From an uncultured Senegalimassilia sp. (lineage in GTDB: Bacteria; Actinomycetota; Coriobacteriia; Coriobacteriales; Eggerthellaceae): a stretch of DNA of 53,916 nt. The DNA lies in contig NZ_CAKUAT010000018.1 of NCBI RefSeq assembly GCF_934636665.1, positions 1 through 53,916 of the forward strand. The letters are read 5' to 3'. Shown here one piece after another: positions 1 to 8,421 of this stretch; within the stretch, counting starts at the first letter, position 1; each line of letters begins with the position of its first letter. Made by a program: the position numbers and the translations under genes. The notes below the pieces were generated by a model. That model saw only the letters and a list, made by a program, of their open reading frames with translations, ran no database searches and was not told where the DNA came from.

Positions 1-85
1 CAGACGCGCAGACGCGCAGACGCGCAGACGCGCAGACGCGCAGACGCGCAGACGCGCAGACGCGCAGACGCGCAGACGCGCAGAC
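1..85. repeat. 8-bp tandem repeat (CAGACGCG)n
   Basis: The window opens inside a perfect satellite: the 8-mer CAGACGCG is repeated about 10.6 times without a mismatch and then breaks into unique sequence. The true length is unknown because the array runs off the left edge. The period is not a multiple of three and stops appear soon after, so it looks intergenic. It is a likely length-variable (slippage-prone) locus about 100 bp ahead of the first gene's promoter. Confidence 0.95.
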
Positions 86-183
86 TTTGCCTGATGTGGG
101 CTATTCGTCGCAAAAGCCCCTAAAACCCAGTTTACCGCCGTGTTAATTCTGCGCTGAATGCGGGGCTTGTAATCGCAAAAAGG

Positions 184-189
184 TATAAT
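184..189 (+). promoter_or_regulatory. candidate -10 box of the HEAT-like gene
   Basis: A consensus TATAAT lies 39 bases before the chosen start codon of the next gene. No convincing -35 box sits 16-18 bp upstream, so this rests on the -10 alone. Confidence 0.45.
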
Positions 190-227
190 GACCTTGGAAA
201 ATACTAGGCGGTATGGAGGATTACCAC

Positions 228-836
228 ATGGCTGGAAGCATGGATGTCATCGAATTCGTGGCGCGTGAGGCGCTTACGAACGAGGACAAATTCAAGCGAT
301 TGGTTGCGCAATTGGGCGACTCTTCGCGTCGTAATCGACAGAATGCAGCAGGCTCCCTGGCTTTTGTTGCGAAGGTCAGCCCCGAGCTGCTCGTTCCCTA
401 CGCGTCTGATTTGGTGGATGCGCTCAATCGTCCTGAGGCTCAGACCCGCTGGGAAAGCCTGGATGCGCTCACCGCGCTCGTTCCCGTTGAGTCGCGTTGC
501 ACCGACAAGGCGCTTGCTGGCGCCGAGAACGCGCTGTTCGATGAGGAGAACGGGTTCGTGCGCCTGGCTGCCATGCGCTTCTTCTGCGCGTATGGCGCTA
601 CCACCGAAAAGCGCAGCGAGAACGTCTGGCCGCTCATCGACGAAGCTATCCAGTGCTATCACGGCGATGTCGAGTTCAACGACATGCTGAATGCCGTTTC
701 GGAGTTCGCCACTGGCAAGCTTTCGGAGCACGTTAAGGAAGCACTTGTTGAACGTATGTCGTTTGATGCGCATAATGGCAGGGGTGCCTTGAAGCGCAAG
801 GCGCAAACCATCATTGACAACGTTCAAGGCCAATAA
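228..836 (+). CDS. HEAT-like repeat protein of unknown function
   Basis: A 202-residue soluble, helix-rich protein with no signal peptide or membrane segment. Residues about 20-150 read as successive amphipathic helix pairs (for example around QNAAGSLAFVAKVSPELLV and ARWESLDALTALVP-like segments), as in HEAT/ARM repeats that act as protein-binding scaffolds. The start at 228 is preferred over an in-frame ATG at 213 because GGAGG at 215-219 sits 8 bases ahead of it and would lie inside the longer version. It precedes icd by 87 bases on the same strand. I do not recognise a specific function; the HEAT assignment comes from the helical pattern only. Confidence 0.75.
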   Translation: MAGSMDVIEFVAREALTNEDKFKRLVAQLGDSSRRNRQNAAGSLAFVAKVSPELLVPYASDLVDALNRPEAQTRWESLDALTALVPVESRCTDKALAGAENALFDEENGFVRLAAMRFFCAYGATTEKRSENVWPLIDEAIQCYHGDVEFNDMLNAVSEFATGKLSEHVKEALVERMSFDAHNGRGALKRKAQTIIDNVQGQ

Positions 837-923
837 ACTTGGAACCTCGGGCTGTGCCGCGTTGCGGTGCAGCCTGTTTCTTTCAACCCGTATGCGCTGC
901 GGCGCAGGACAGAAGGAGTGGCA

Positions 924-2021
924 ATGGCACAGCATACTGTAACCTTGATTCCGGGTGACGGCATCGGCTTGGAAACGTCTGCTGCGATGCAGCAGGTTGT
1001 GGAAGCCGCAGGTGCGGACATCGTTTGGGAAGTCGCTGAGGCCGGTGCGGCATGCGCCGAGAAAACGGGCACTCCGCTGCCTGACGAGACCATCGAGGCG
1101 GTGAAGCGCAACAAGGTTGCCATCAAGGGTCCGTGCACCACTCCCGTTGGAACCGGTTTCCGCAGCGTCAACGTTGCGCTTCGCAAAACGCTTGATTTGT
1201 ATGTGTGCTTGCGTCCGGTGCTGTCCATGCCCGGTGCTGGTGGCCGTTATGACGACGTCGATCTGGTCATCGTCCGCGAAAACTCCGAGGACCTGTATGC
1301 AGGCGTGGAATTCGAAGAGGGCTCTGAAGCCGCTTCGAAGCTCATCAAGTTCTGCGAGGACGAGGGCGCGGGCGTTATCCGTCCCGATTCCGGCATCTCC
1401 ATCAAGCCTATTTCTATCACGGCTACCCAGAACATCGTGCGCTATGCCTTCGAATACGCGCTGAAGCATGGTCGCAAAAAGGTCACCGCTGCTCATAAGG
1501 CCAACATCATGAAGTACTCCGACGGCTTGTTCCTGCGCACGGCACGCGAGGTGGCCAAGGAATACGAGGGCCGCGTGGAGTTTGACGACCGCATCATCGA
1601 CGCGTTCTGCATGAACATGGTTATCGACCCGGCGCAGTTCGACGTGGTGGTGTTCCCCAACCTGTACGGCGACATTGCCAGCGACCTGGCCGCGGGCCTG
1701 GTCGGCGGCCTGGGTATCGCCCCGGGCGCGAACATCGGCAAGGAATACGCGGTGTTCGAGGCCGTGCATGGCTCCGCTCCCGACATCGCTGGCCAGAACA
1801 AGGCCAATCCCACCGCGGAGATCATGTCCGCGGCCATGATGCTCGACCATCTTGGGGAGCTGGAGATCGCCGAGCGCATCCGTCGCGGCGTCCGCGCCGT
1901 GTACGCCGACGGCTCCATGCTGACGGGCGATATCCGCAAGGCCACCGGTAGCAGCGCCCCGGCGGCAAGCTGCACCGAGTTCACCGAGGCGCTTATCGCC
2001 GCCATCAAGGCTCAGGCGTAA
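924..2021 (+). CDS. icd: isocitrate dehydrogenase, NAD-type (isocitrate/isopropylmalate dehydrogenase family)
   Basis: A 365-residue beta-decarboxylating dehydrogenase that oxidises isocitrate to 2-oxoglutarate. It opens with the family nucleotide-site sequence TLIPGDGIG. It carries the substrate-loop block with R-S-x-N-V-A-L-R, the strand RENSEDLYAGVE that favours isocitrate over isopropylmalate, the catalytic Lys region AHKANIMKYSDG, and the metal-binding segment VFPNLYGDIASDLAAGLVGG. The length (about 365) matches the short NAD-dependent/archaeal-type enzymes rather than the 416-residue E. coli type. ATG at 924 has AGAAGGAG just upstream; a longer reading frame from 867 lacks such a site. 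It lies 98 bases ahead of aconitase on the same strand, so a short TCA operon is likely. Homoisocitrate dehydrogenase is a less likely alternative. Confidence 0.85.
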   Translation: MAQHTVTLIPGDGIGLETSAAMQQVVEAAGADIVWEVAEAGAACAEKTGTPLPDETIEAVKRNKVAIKGPCTTPVGTGFRSVNVALRKTLDLYVCLRPVLSMPGAGGRYDDVDLVIVRENSEDLYAGVEFEEGSEAASKLIKFCEDEGAGVIRPDSGISIKPISITATQNIVRYAFEYALKHGRKKVTAAHKANIMKYSDGLFLRTAREVAKEYEGRVEFDDRIIDAFCMNMVIDPAQFDVVVFPNLYGDIASDLAAGLVGGLGIAPGANIGKEYAVFEAVHGSAPDIAGQNKANPTAEIMSAAMMLDHLGELEIAERIRRGVRAVYADGSMLTGDIRKATGSSAPAASCTEFTEALIAAIKAQA

Positions 2022-2119
2022 TCGTTCGGTAGACGTCGGCCGGTGATTTGCGGGAAGCCGGCTGTATCGTGTTCAGCAAGATCGATATCAGGGTGCGACA
2101 TGCACCAAGAGGGGACGAT

Positions 2120-4795
2120 ATGAAGAACGAGAAGTTCGCCGCTACCCTTTCCGTGGGCGATGCGGCTTACACCTACTATCCGGTTGAGCAGGTTGAGGGC
2201 TCCGAGAAGCTTCCATATGCGCTGAAGGTGCTGCTCGAAAACGTGCTGCGCAATGCCGAGAGCCCGGAGGCGGCTTCCGACCTGGCCAAGCGCGTGGTCG
2301 AGGCCGGTTGCGCGGGCGAGGTGGGCAGCGAGGTCGAGTTCAGCCCTGCGCGCGTGCTGTTCCAGGACTTCACGGGCGTGCCGGTGTTCGTGGATTTCGC
2401 CGTGATGCGCGAGGCCTGCGCGAACCTGGGCGGCGACCCGGCGAAAATCAATCCGCAGATTCCTTGCGATCTGGTCATCGACCACTCGGTCATCGCCGAT
2501 GTGGCTGGCTGCTCCTGCGCCATGGAGAAGAACATGGAGCTGGAGTTCCAGCGCAACGGCGAGCGCTATAACTTCCTGAAGTGGGCGCAGAAGTCGTTCC
2601 AGAACGTGCGCATCGTCCCTCCGGGAGCGGGCATCTGCCATCAGCTGAACATCGAGCAGTTCGCGCAGGTTGCCATGACCTCCACGGTTGCCGGTGTGGA
2701 AACGCCGGAGGGCGAGAACCCCACGGTGTACTTCGACACCCTGGTGGGCACGGACAGCCATACGCCTACCGCCAACGGCATCGGCGTGCTGGGATGGGGC
2801 GTCGGTGGCATCGAGGCCGAGGCCGCCGCGCTGGGCCAGCCGATTACCACGCTGGTTCCCAAGGTTGTGGGCGTGCGCCTGACGGGCAAGCTGTCCGAGG
2901 GCGTTGCCGCCATGGACGTGGCGCTGACGTTCGCGAAGATGCTGCGCGAGAAGGGTGTTGTCGGTTGCTTCGTCGAGTGCTTCGGCCCCGGCCTGGACAG
3001 CCTGAACGCCACCCAGCGCACGTGCATCTCCAACATGACGCCGGAATACGGCAGCACCTGCACGCTGTTCCCCGTTGACGAGCAGACGCTGGCGTATCTG
3101 CGCCTGACCGGTCGCAGCGAGCAGCAGGTGGCGCTGGTCGAGCAGTATGCGAAGGCGCAGGGCTTCTGGAACGACCCGCAGGCGCCCGAGCGCGTGTACG
3201 CCGACGTGGTCGAGCTGGATCTGGGCAGCGTGAAGCGCAGCATCGCCGGCCCGTCGCGCCCGCATGACCGCATCTTCCTTGAGCAGGCGCAGGAGCGCTT
3301 CCATGAGATTTGCGCCGATCGCGGCCTTGACCTGGGTAAGAAGGAAACGGTCGACGTGAACGGCCAGGCTTGCGAGCTGGGCCATGGCGCGCTTGCCATC
3401 GCCGCGGTGACCAGCTGCACAACCGCTACCGACCCCTCCATGATGCTGACGGCGGGCCTGGTGGCAAAGAAGGCAGCCGAGGCGGGGTTGAAGCCGAAGC
3501 CGTGGGTGAAGTGCATCCTGGCTCCGGGCAGCCATGCCACCGAGTTGCTGCTTGAGCGCGCCGGCCTGCTGGACGGCCTGCGCGAACTGGGCTTTTACAC
3601 GTGCGGTTTCGGCTGCATGAGCTGCATCGGCAATTCCGGCCCCATTCTGCCGGCGCTGCATGACATCGCCGACGACCTGGAGCTTGCCAGCGTGCTTTCG
3701 GGCAACCGCAACTTCGAGGGCCGTATCTCGCCCGACGTGTCGCAGAACTATCTGGGCGCTCCGGCAACGGTGATCGCCTACTCGCTGGCTGGCACCATGG
3801 ACGTGGACCTGCCCAATGCCGTGCTGGGCGAACGCGCCGACGGCACGCCGGTGAAGCTGGCCGACATCTGGCCGACCGATGCCGAGGTTGCCGACCTGCT
3901 GAAGAACTTCGCCACGAAGGAACTCTACGAGGAGGGCTCGCGCGGCCTGTACGACGGCGACGCCGCCTGGCAGCAGCTTGGAAGCGAGCCGTCCGACACG
4001 TTCGCGTGGGACGAGGCCTCCACGTATGTGCGCCGCGCGCCGTACTTCGACGGCATGGGCGCGCAGCCTGCGCCGGCCGAGCCCATCAAGGATGCGCGAG
4101 CGCTGGCCTTCTTGGGCGACTTCATCACCACCGACCATATCTCGCCCGCGGGCAGCATCGCGCTGGACTCCCCGGCGGCGAAGTACCTGGAGGAGCGCGA
4201 TGTCGTTCCGGCAGACTTCAACACCTACGGCGCCCGTCGCGGCAACCATGAGGTCATGATGCGCGGAACGTTCGCCAACGTGAAGCTGTCCAACAAACTG
4301 GCGGAAGGCAAGAAGGGCGGCTGGACGCGCGACTTCCTGAAGGATGAGATCACCCCGTTGTTCGATGCGGCAATGGACTATGAGCGGGCCGACGTGCCGC
4401 TGGTCGTGGTTGCCGGCAAGATGTACGGAAGCGGCAGCTCGCGCGACTGGGCGGCGAAGGGCCCCATGCTGCTGGGTATCCGCGCGGCGTTCGCGGAAAG
4501 CTTCGAGCGCATCCATCGCTCGAACCTTATCGGCATGGGCGTGATGCCGCTGCAGTTCGAAGAGGGCGAAAGCGCCGAGAGCCTGGGCCTGGACGGCTCC
4601 GAGCAGTACACGGTCGGTGCCGTGGACTTTTCGAAGGGCCTGCCCGAGCCGCGCGTGGTGGATGTGACGGCGAAGAAGGCCGACGGGACCGAGGTCGCTT
4701 TCAAGGCGACGGTCCGCGTGGACACGCCCACGGAAGGCAAGTACTTCGAGCATGGCGGCATCCTGCAGTACGTCCTTCGCCAGCTGGCGAAATAG
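2120..4795 (+). CDS. acnA: aconitate hydratase A
   Basis: An 891-residue [4Fe-4S] aconitase of the AcnA/IRP type, interconverting citrate and isocitrate in the cytoplasm. The three cluster cysteines are C433 and C499-x2-C502, with the C-x65-C-x2-C spacing expected of the family (motifs TSCTTATDP and CGFGCMSCIGNSGP). GTDSHTPTANGIGVLGWGVG and the C-terminal swivel-domain motif GSGSSRDWAAKGP are present. The segment after C433 reads TTATDP where most AcnA proteins have TNTSNP, a mild deviation. ATG at 2120 follows AAGAGGGGA by a few bases; an in-frame upstream ATG at 2048 has no such site. Pairing with icd places it in the 2-oxoglutarate branch of the TCA cycle; no citrate synthase is in the window. 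Confidence 0.93.
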   Translation: MKNEKFAATLSVGDAAYTYYPVEQVEGSEKLPYALKVLLENVLRNAESPEAASDLAKRVVEAGCAGEVGSEVEFSPARVLFQDFTGVPVFVDFAVMREACANLGGDPAKINPQIPCDLVIDHSVIADVAGCSCAMEKNMELEFQRNGERYNFLKWAQKSFQNVRIVPPGAGICHQLNIEQFAQVAMTSTVAGVETPEGENPTVYFDTLVGTDSHTPTANGIGVLGWGVGGIEAEAAALGQPITTLVPKVVGVRLTGKLSEGVAAMDVALTFAKMLREKGVVGCFVECFGPGLDSLNATQRTCISNMTPEYGSTCTLFPVDEQTLAYLRLTGRSEQQVALVEQYAKAQGFWNDPQAPERVYADVVELDLGSVKRSIAGPSRPHDRIFLEQAQERFHEICADRGLDLGKKETVDVNGQACELGHGALAIAAVTSCTTATDPSMMLTAGLVAKKAAEAGLKPKPWVKCILAPGSHATELLLERAGLLDGLRELGFYTCGFGCMSCIGNSGPILPALHDIADDLELASVLSGNRNFEGRISPDVSQNYLGAPATVIAYSLAGTMDVDLPNAVLGERADGTPVKLADIWPTDAEVADLLKNFATKELYEEGSRGLYDGDAAWQQLGSEPSDTFAWDEASTYVRRAPYFDGMGAQPAPAEPIKDARALAFLGDFITTDHISPAGSIALDSPAAKYLEERDVVPADFNTYGARRGNHEVMMRGTFANVKLSNKLAEGKKGGWTRDFLKDEITPLFDAAMDYERADVPLVVVAGKMYGSGSSRDWAAKGPMLLGIRAAFAESFERIHRSNLIGMGVMPLQFEEGESAESLGLDGSEQYTVGAVDFSKGLPEPRVVDVTAKKADGTEVAFKATVRVDTPTEGKYFEHGGILQYVLRQLAK

Positions 4796-4872
4796 GGGCA
4801 GCGGGTTGGCGTTGCGCGCCGCGGAGGCGGGCGGCGTTGGCCGGCCGTCATCGCAACGAATATAAAAGGTAA

Positions 4873-4919
4873 CGGAACGCGTTCGGTTTCAAGGGAAGCT
4901 GGACGCGTTCCGCTACAAT
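4873..4919 (+). promoter_or_regulatory. inverted repeat next to a TACAAT -10 box
   Basis: CGGAACGCG (4873-4881) and its exact reverse complement CGCGTTCCG (4904-4912) lie immediately before TACAAT (4914-4919), 39 bases upstream of the next start codon. The left arm is part of the 10-bp palindrome GAACGCGTTC (4875-4884). The placement over a promoter suggests an operator for an unidentified regulator; this is inference. Confidence 0.4.
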
Positions 4920-4958
4920 GTGGAACATTGTTCATCCATCAATGGAGAAAGGGATGCC

Positions 4959-6962
4959 GTGAAACAGACATCCGGTTTTGAATCGCTCATCGACGCCCTG
5001 AAGCAATCGGGCTTCGATATGGGCGCAGGCTTCGGAGGGCCCGCTGGCGCCTCCGGCGAAGGGGGTGCGGGCAGCTCGTCGGGAGGCGGTGCCGGTAGCC
5101 AAGGTTCCGAAAACCCGTTCACCGCGTTCAGCGGCGGCCGCGGCAACAAGGGCGGCAACGGCGGGGGCATCCCCGAGTTCTCGTTCGGCGATAAGATGGG
5201 CAAGATGGGCAAGAAGGCGCTCATCATCACCGCGGTGTTGGTGCTGCTGATCGTGGCGGCGGCCTACTGGTGGTTCCATCCGCCGATCAACATCCACAGC
5301 GTGGATACGTGGATGTTCGTGGTCGTGTTCATCCTGCTGCCGCTGTTCCTGCTGTGGAACGTGAAGTCGCGCACGTACGAAACGGGCAACAGCAAGGTGG
5401 ACCCCAGCCGCACGAAGGCGAAGGCGTTCAAGGTGGCGTCGTGGATTCCCGTGGCCATCGCGCTGGTCGGCGTGGTTGGCGCTTTGGCGTCGCTGTCGGT
5501 GTTCCCCGGCAACGCGGCCAAGTACGCCAGCGTGCTGGAAACGCAGGACGCTGACTTCGCGCAGGATATCCAGCAGGTCGACTACTCCGAGATTCCCATT
5601 ATCGACCGCGATTCCGCGACGCTGCTGGGCAATCGCGCTATGGGCAACATCCCCGAGTATGTCAGCCAGTTCGAGATCGCAGGCACGTATAGCCAGATCA
5701 ACTACCAGGGCACGCCCGTGCGCGTGAGCCCGCTGGGCTATGCCGACCTGTTCAAGTGGCTGACGAACCGAGCCGAGGGCATCCCGGCGTACGCGCTGGT
5801 GGACATGACCACGCAGGATGCGCAGATTGTGAAGCTGGGCGACCGCGCCATCTTCTATTCGCGCTCCGAGCCGTTGGCACGCAACATCGACCGCTACGTG
5901 CAGTTGAAGTACCCCTTCTACATGTTCGATGAGAAGTCGTTCGAGATCGATGAGGACGGCCAGCCCTGGTGGATCTGCCCGGTGCAGACGCGTACCATCG
6001 GCCTGTTCGGCGGTACCACCATCGAGCGCGTGGTCATGGTGAACGCTACCACGGGCGAGTGCACGGACCTGGCTATCGACGATGTACCCCAATGGGTCGA
6101 CCGCGCCTATCCGGCCGAGCTGCTTATCCAGCAGTACAACTGGTCGGGTAAGTACCAGGACGGCTGGCTGAACAGCTGGCTGGGCCAGAAGAACGTGGTG
6201 CAGACCACGCCGGGCACCGATGGCAACGTGGGCTACAACTATATTGCCAAGGACGATGACGTGTGGGTGTACACGGGCGTGACGTCGGCTACGGCGGACA
6301 ACTCCATCGTTGGCTTCGTGCTGGTGAACCAGCGCACGGCGGAATCCCATTACTATCCGGTGGCGGGCGCTACCGAGGAATCGGCCATGCAGTCGGCCGA
6401 GGGCGCGGTGCAGAACCTGCGTTACTCCGCCACGTTCCCCATCCTGATCAACGTGTCCGAGCAGCCGACGTACTTCATGGCGCTGAAGGATAACGCGGGC
6501 ACCGTGAAGAAGTTCGCGATGGTGGACATCCAGCATTACCAGAACGTGGCAACGGGCGACACGGTTGCGGAGACGCAGAAGTCCTATCAGGCGATGCTGG
6601 CAACCAGCGGAACGCTTTCCGGCGATGCCGCGGAGGCCAACACGCAGGAGCAGACGGGCGCAATCCGCAGCATGACGCAGGCGGTCCTGGACGGCAACTC
6701 CCACTTCTATGTGACGCTGGAAGGCGTTGAGGGTATCTACGATTTCGCCTTGCCTGCGCAGCTCGGCATCGTGGGCTATAGGGAAGGCGATACCATCACC
6801 TTCAAGTACATCGCCGGCGATACCACGAATTCCGTCCAAGAACTTGTTGACACGCAGAATAAATCTGATACTATAGGTAAGTCATCTTCTGAGCAGGCCG
6901 CAAAGACGGTTGAACAAACCGCGGAAACGGCCGACCAGCAGAAGACGGAGCAACAACAATAG
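4959..6962 (+). CDS. membrane protein of unknown function with Gly-rich N-terminus and large C-terminal domain
   Basis: About 667 residues. Residues 20-75 are a Gly/Ser-rich, poorly structured stretch. Three membrane segments follow at about 87-103, 118-133 and 161-180. A domain of some 450 residues comes next, rich in aromatic beta-type sequence, and then a Gln/Glu/Thr-rich tail. GTG at 4959 is chosen because GGAGAAAGGGA precedes it; a GTG at 4920 in the same frame lacks a ribosome site. The topology places the large domain on one membrane face, probably outside. It lies between acnA and the ribosomal stalk genes, and the rplJ promoter sits inside its 3' end. I do not recognise a characterised family and assign no function. 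Confidence 0.75.
   Translation: MKQTSGFESLIDALKQSGFDMGAGFGGPAGASGEGGAGSSSGGGAGSQGSENPFTAFSGGRGNKGGNGGGIPEFSFGDKMGKMGKKALIITAVLVLLIVAAAYWWFHPPINIHSVDTWMFVVVFILLPLFLLWNVKSRTYETGNSKVDPSRTKAKAFKVASWIPVAIALVGVVGALASLSVFPGNAAKYASVLETQDADFAQDIQQVDYSEIPIIDRDSATLLGNRAMGNIPEYVSQFEIAGTYSQINYQGTPVRVSPLGYADLFKWLTNRAEGIPAYALVDMTTQDAQIVKLGDRAIFYSRSEPLARNIDRYVQLKYPFYMFDEKSFEIDEDGQPWWICPVQTRTIGLFGGTTIERVVMVNATTGECTDLAIDDVPQWVDRAYPAELLIQQYNWSGKYQDGWLNSWLGQKNVVQTTPGTDGNVGYNYIAKDDDVWVYTGVTSATADNSIVGFVLVNQRTAESHYYPVAGATEESAMQSAEGAVQNLRYSATFPILINVSEQPTYFMALKDNAGTVKKFAMVDIQHYQNVATGDTVAETQKSYQAMLATSGTLSGDAAEANTQEQTGAIRSMTQAVLDGNSHFYVTLEGVEGIYDFALPAQLGIVGYREGDTITFKYIAGDTTNSVQELVDTQNKSDTIGKSSSEQAAKTVEQTAETADQQKTEQQQ
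6847..6874 (+). promoter_or_regulatory. promoter of rplJ-rplL inside the preceding gene
   Basis: A consensus TTGACA (6847-6852), a 16-bp spacer and TACTAT (6869-6874) lie within the last 120 bases of the upstream coding region. Transcription from it would start near 6881 and give rplJ a leader of about 270 nt. The local sequence is more A+T-rich than the surrounding gene. Confidence 0.6.
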
Positions 6963-7149
6963 TTCCGCTGCCCGAGACAGCAGGCACCGAAAGGTTCAAT
7001 CGCAAGCAATTGCGGCCCGCCGAGGTGGTTGTTAAGTATCGCACTTCAACGACCCCTGTGTCTTAGGACGGCAGGGGTCGTTCTTTTTCTCAAGCGCGAC
7101 TCCACCCGCATGGGGCGGAACCCGAGTTTGAGAAGAAGGAGGTGTAACA
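6963..7149 (+). promoter_or_regulatory. rplJ (L10) leader with attenuator hairpin
   Basis: This untranslated leader holds a small hairpin (CGCAA/TTGCG, 7001-7014). It also holds a perfect 11-bp stem, AACGACCCCTG (7048-7058) against 7072-7082, followed by CTTTTTCT. The latter looks like an intrinsic terminator placed before rplJ. Known L10 leaders bind L10-L12 and autoregulate the operon; that this one does so is inferred from position and structure. Confidence 0.55.
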
Positions 7150-7668
7150 ATGCCGAACGCAAAGAACCAATCCATGCTGTCCGCGATCAAGGAAGATCTG
7201 GAGGGTGCGGGTGCTGTGTGGGTCGTCGACGCCTGCGGTCTGACCGTCAAGGAGGTCGAGGCTCTGCGCAACGCAGTCCGCGAGTCCGGTGCATGCATGA
7301 AGGTGTACAAGAACACCGTTATGCGCATCGCTCTGTCCGAGTCCGAGCTGCCTACGCTGGACGACATGCTGCATGGCCCGAGCGCATTCGTGTTCGCCGG
7401 TTCCGATGTTGCTGCTGCCGCGAAGGCCGTCAAGGAATTCGCCAAGTCCAACGAGAACCTGCAGATCAAGGGTGGCTTGATGGAGGGTGCTGCAGTCAGC
7501 GCCGCAGAGGTGGAGGCCATCGCTTCCCTGCCCTCTCGCGAGGAGCTGTACGCTCACATCGCTGCTGCCATCAACGGTGTGGCTCAGGGTCTGGCAACCG
7601 CTATCAACGGTGTGCCGCGTGGCCTGGCTCAGGTCGCAAAGGCCGTTGCCGATCAGAAGGTTGCGTAA
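7150..7668 (+). CDS. rplJ: 50S ribosomal protein L10
   Basis: A 172-residue stalk-base protein that binds 23S rRNA and carries the L7/L12 dimers. The N-terminal half contains the rRNA-binding fold (DCGLTVKEVEALRNAVRES-type segment, then KVYKNTVMRIAL), and the C-terminal helix from about residue 130 recruits L12. The length is normal for the family. AAGGAGGTG lies 6-7 bases before the ATG, a very strong ribosome site. It is followed 94 bases later by rplL on the same strand, the conserved stalk operon order. Control probably acts through the leader hairpin upstream. Confidence 0.97.
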   Translation: MPNAKNQSMLSAIKEDLEGAGAVWVVDACGLTVKEVEALRNAVRESGACMKVYKNTVMRIALSESELPTLDDMLHGPSAFVFAGSDVAAAAKAVKEFAKSNENLQIKGGLMEGAAVSAAEVEAIASLPSREELYAHIAAAINGVAQGLATAINGVPRGLAQVAKAVADQKVA

Positions 7669-7678
7669 GCAAGCTTCT

Positions 7679-7743
7679 TGCGGCATAAGACGTGCCGCAT
7701 AATGCATTTGAAATTTCGGCTGGAACATAAGGATGATCCAGCC
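7679..7743 (+). promoter_or_regulatory. two hairpins between rplJ and rplL
   Basis: TGCGGCA (7679-7685) pairs exactly with 7693-7699, and GGCTGGA (7718-7724) pairs with 7737-7743. They lie in the 94-base gap between the stalk genes. The second ends 19 bases before the rplL start. Roles in RNA processing or in raising rplL output relative to rplJ are plausible but not shown. Confidence 0.5.
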
Positions 7744-7762
7744 CCTTTGAAAGGAAACTAAC

Positions 7763-8137
7763 ATGGCTGTTTCTCGCGAAGAGATCATCGAGGCTCTGAA
7801 GGAAATGTCCCTGCTCGAGGCTTCTGAGCTGGTCAAGGACATCGAGGAGACCTTTGGCGTGTCCGCTGCTGCTCCGGTTGCCGTTGCTGCTGCTCCGGCT
7901 GCTGGCGCTGCTGCCGCTGAGGAGAAGTCCGAGTTCGACGTCGTGCTCGAGGGCTTCGGCGACAACAAGATCGCTGTCATCAAGGCTGTCCGTGAGATCA
8001 CCGGCCAGGGCCTGAAGGAAGCTAAGGAGACCGTCGAGGGTGCTCCTTCCACCATCCAGGAGGGTGTGGCCAAGGACAAGGCTGAGGAGATCAAGAAGGC
8101 TCTGGAAGAGGCCGGCGCCGCTGTGACCCTGAAGTAA
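7763..8137 (+). CDS. rplL: 50S ribosomal protein L7/L12
   Basis: A 124-residue acidic stalk protein that recruits translation GTPases. It has the N-terminal dimerisation helix (EEIIEALKEMSLLEASELVK), an Ala/Pro/Val hinge at about 37-54, and the C-terminal factor-binding domain (KSEFDVVLEGFGDNKIAVIK, later GLKEAKETVEGAP). All parts are present at standard length. AAAGGAAAC precedes the ATG. It is the last gene of the operon; a strong terminator follows. Confidence 0.97.
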   Translation: MAVSREEIIEALKEMSLLEASELVKDIEETFGVSAAAPVAVAAAPAAGAAAAEEKSEFDVVLEGFGDNKIAVIKAVREITGQGLKEAKETVEGAPSTIQEGVAKDKAEEIKKALEEAGAAVTLK

Positions 8138-8161
8138 ATTCAGTCTTCCGACTGCTTTTAC

Positions 8162-8192
8162 AGGACCCGCTGCTTGCAGCGGGTCCTTTTTT
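8162..8192 (+). terminator. intrinsic terminator after rplL
   Basis: AGGACCCGCTGC (8162-8173) pairs perfectly with 8176-8187, and the transcript then ends in a run of T (8187-8192). It lies 25 bases after the rplL stop. Confidence 0.92.
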
Positions 8193-8202
8193 GTTTGGGA
8201 TT

Positions 8203-8288
8203 GTGAACCGGGGAAGGAGGTTTGTTCACGGCGGCATCTCGGGTTCCCAAGGGCTAAACACGTGAACATGCCTCCGTCCCCGGTTCAC
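8203..8288. repeat. REP-like palindrome family B, inverted pair
   Basis: The 28-bp arm at 8203-8230 matches the reverse complement of 8261-8288 at 25 of 28 positions. Each arm is itself a small palindrome bounded by GTGAAC/GTTCAC with a core of CCTCCGTCCCC. A third copy lies at 19098-19125. The pair sits between the rplL terminator and the next promoter. An extended -10 (TGG-TATTAT, 8383-8391) for the next gene follows. Confidence 0.7.
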
Positions 8289-8421
8289 GCTTTCGCCGTG
8301 CGTTCGCGCTTCGGAACGCAACAGAATGGTTACGGATGCGGCGTTGCTTGCGTAGGGCGTGTAACGTTCCTGGAAGACGAGTTGGTATTATCGCGAAGAA
8401 GCACGACGGGAAGGAAGCGCC

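Noticed and set aside
2012..4753. Long open frame on the minus strand across acnA (about 913 codons)
   Set aside because: It mirrors a certain aconitase gene. Its translation is a His/Arg/Leu-rich shadow typical of the complement of high-G+C genes, and it has no domain or ribosome site.
6847..6962. Frameshift or truncation at the end of the membrane protein gene, suggested by the sudden A+T-rich stretch
   Set aside because: The frame stays open to a normal stop and the A+T-rich patch is explained by the rplJ promoter.
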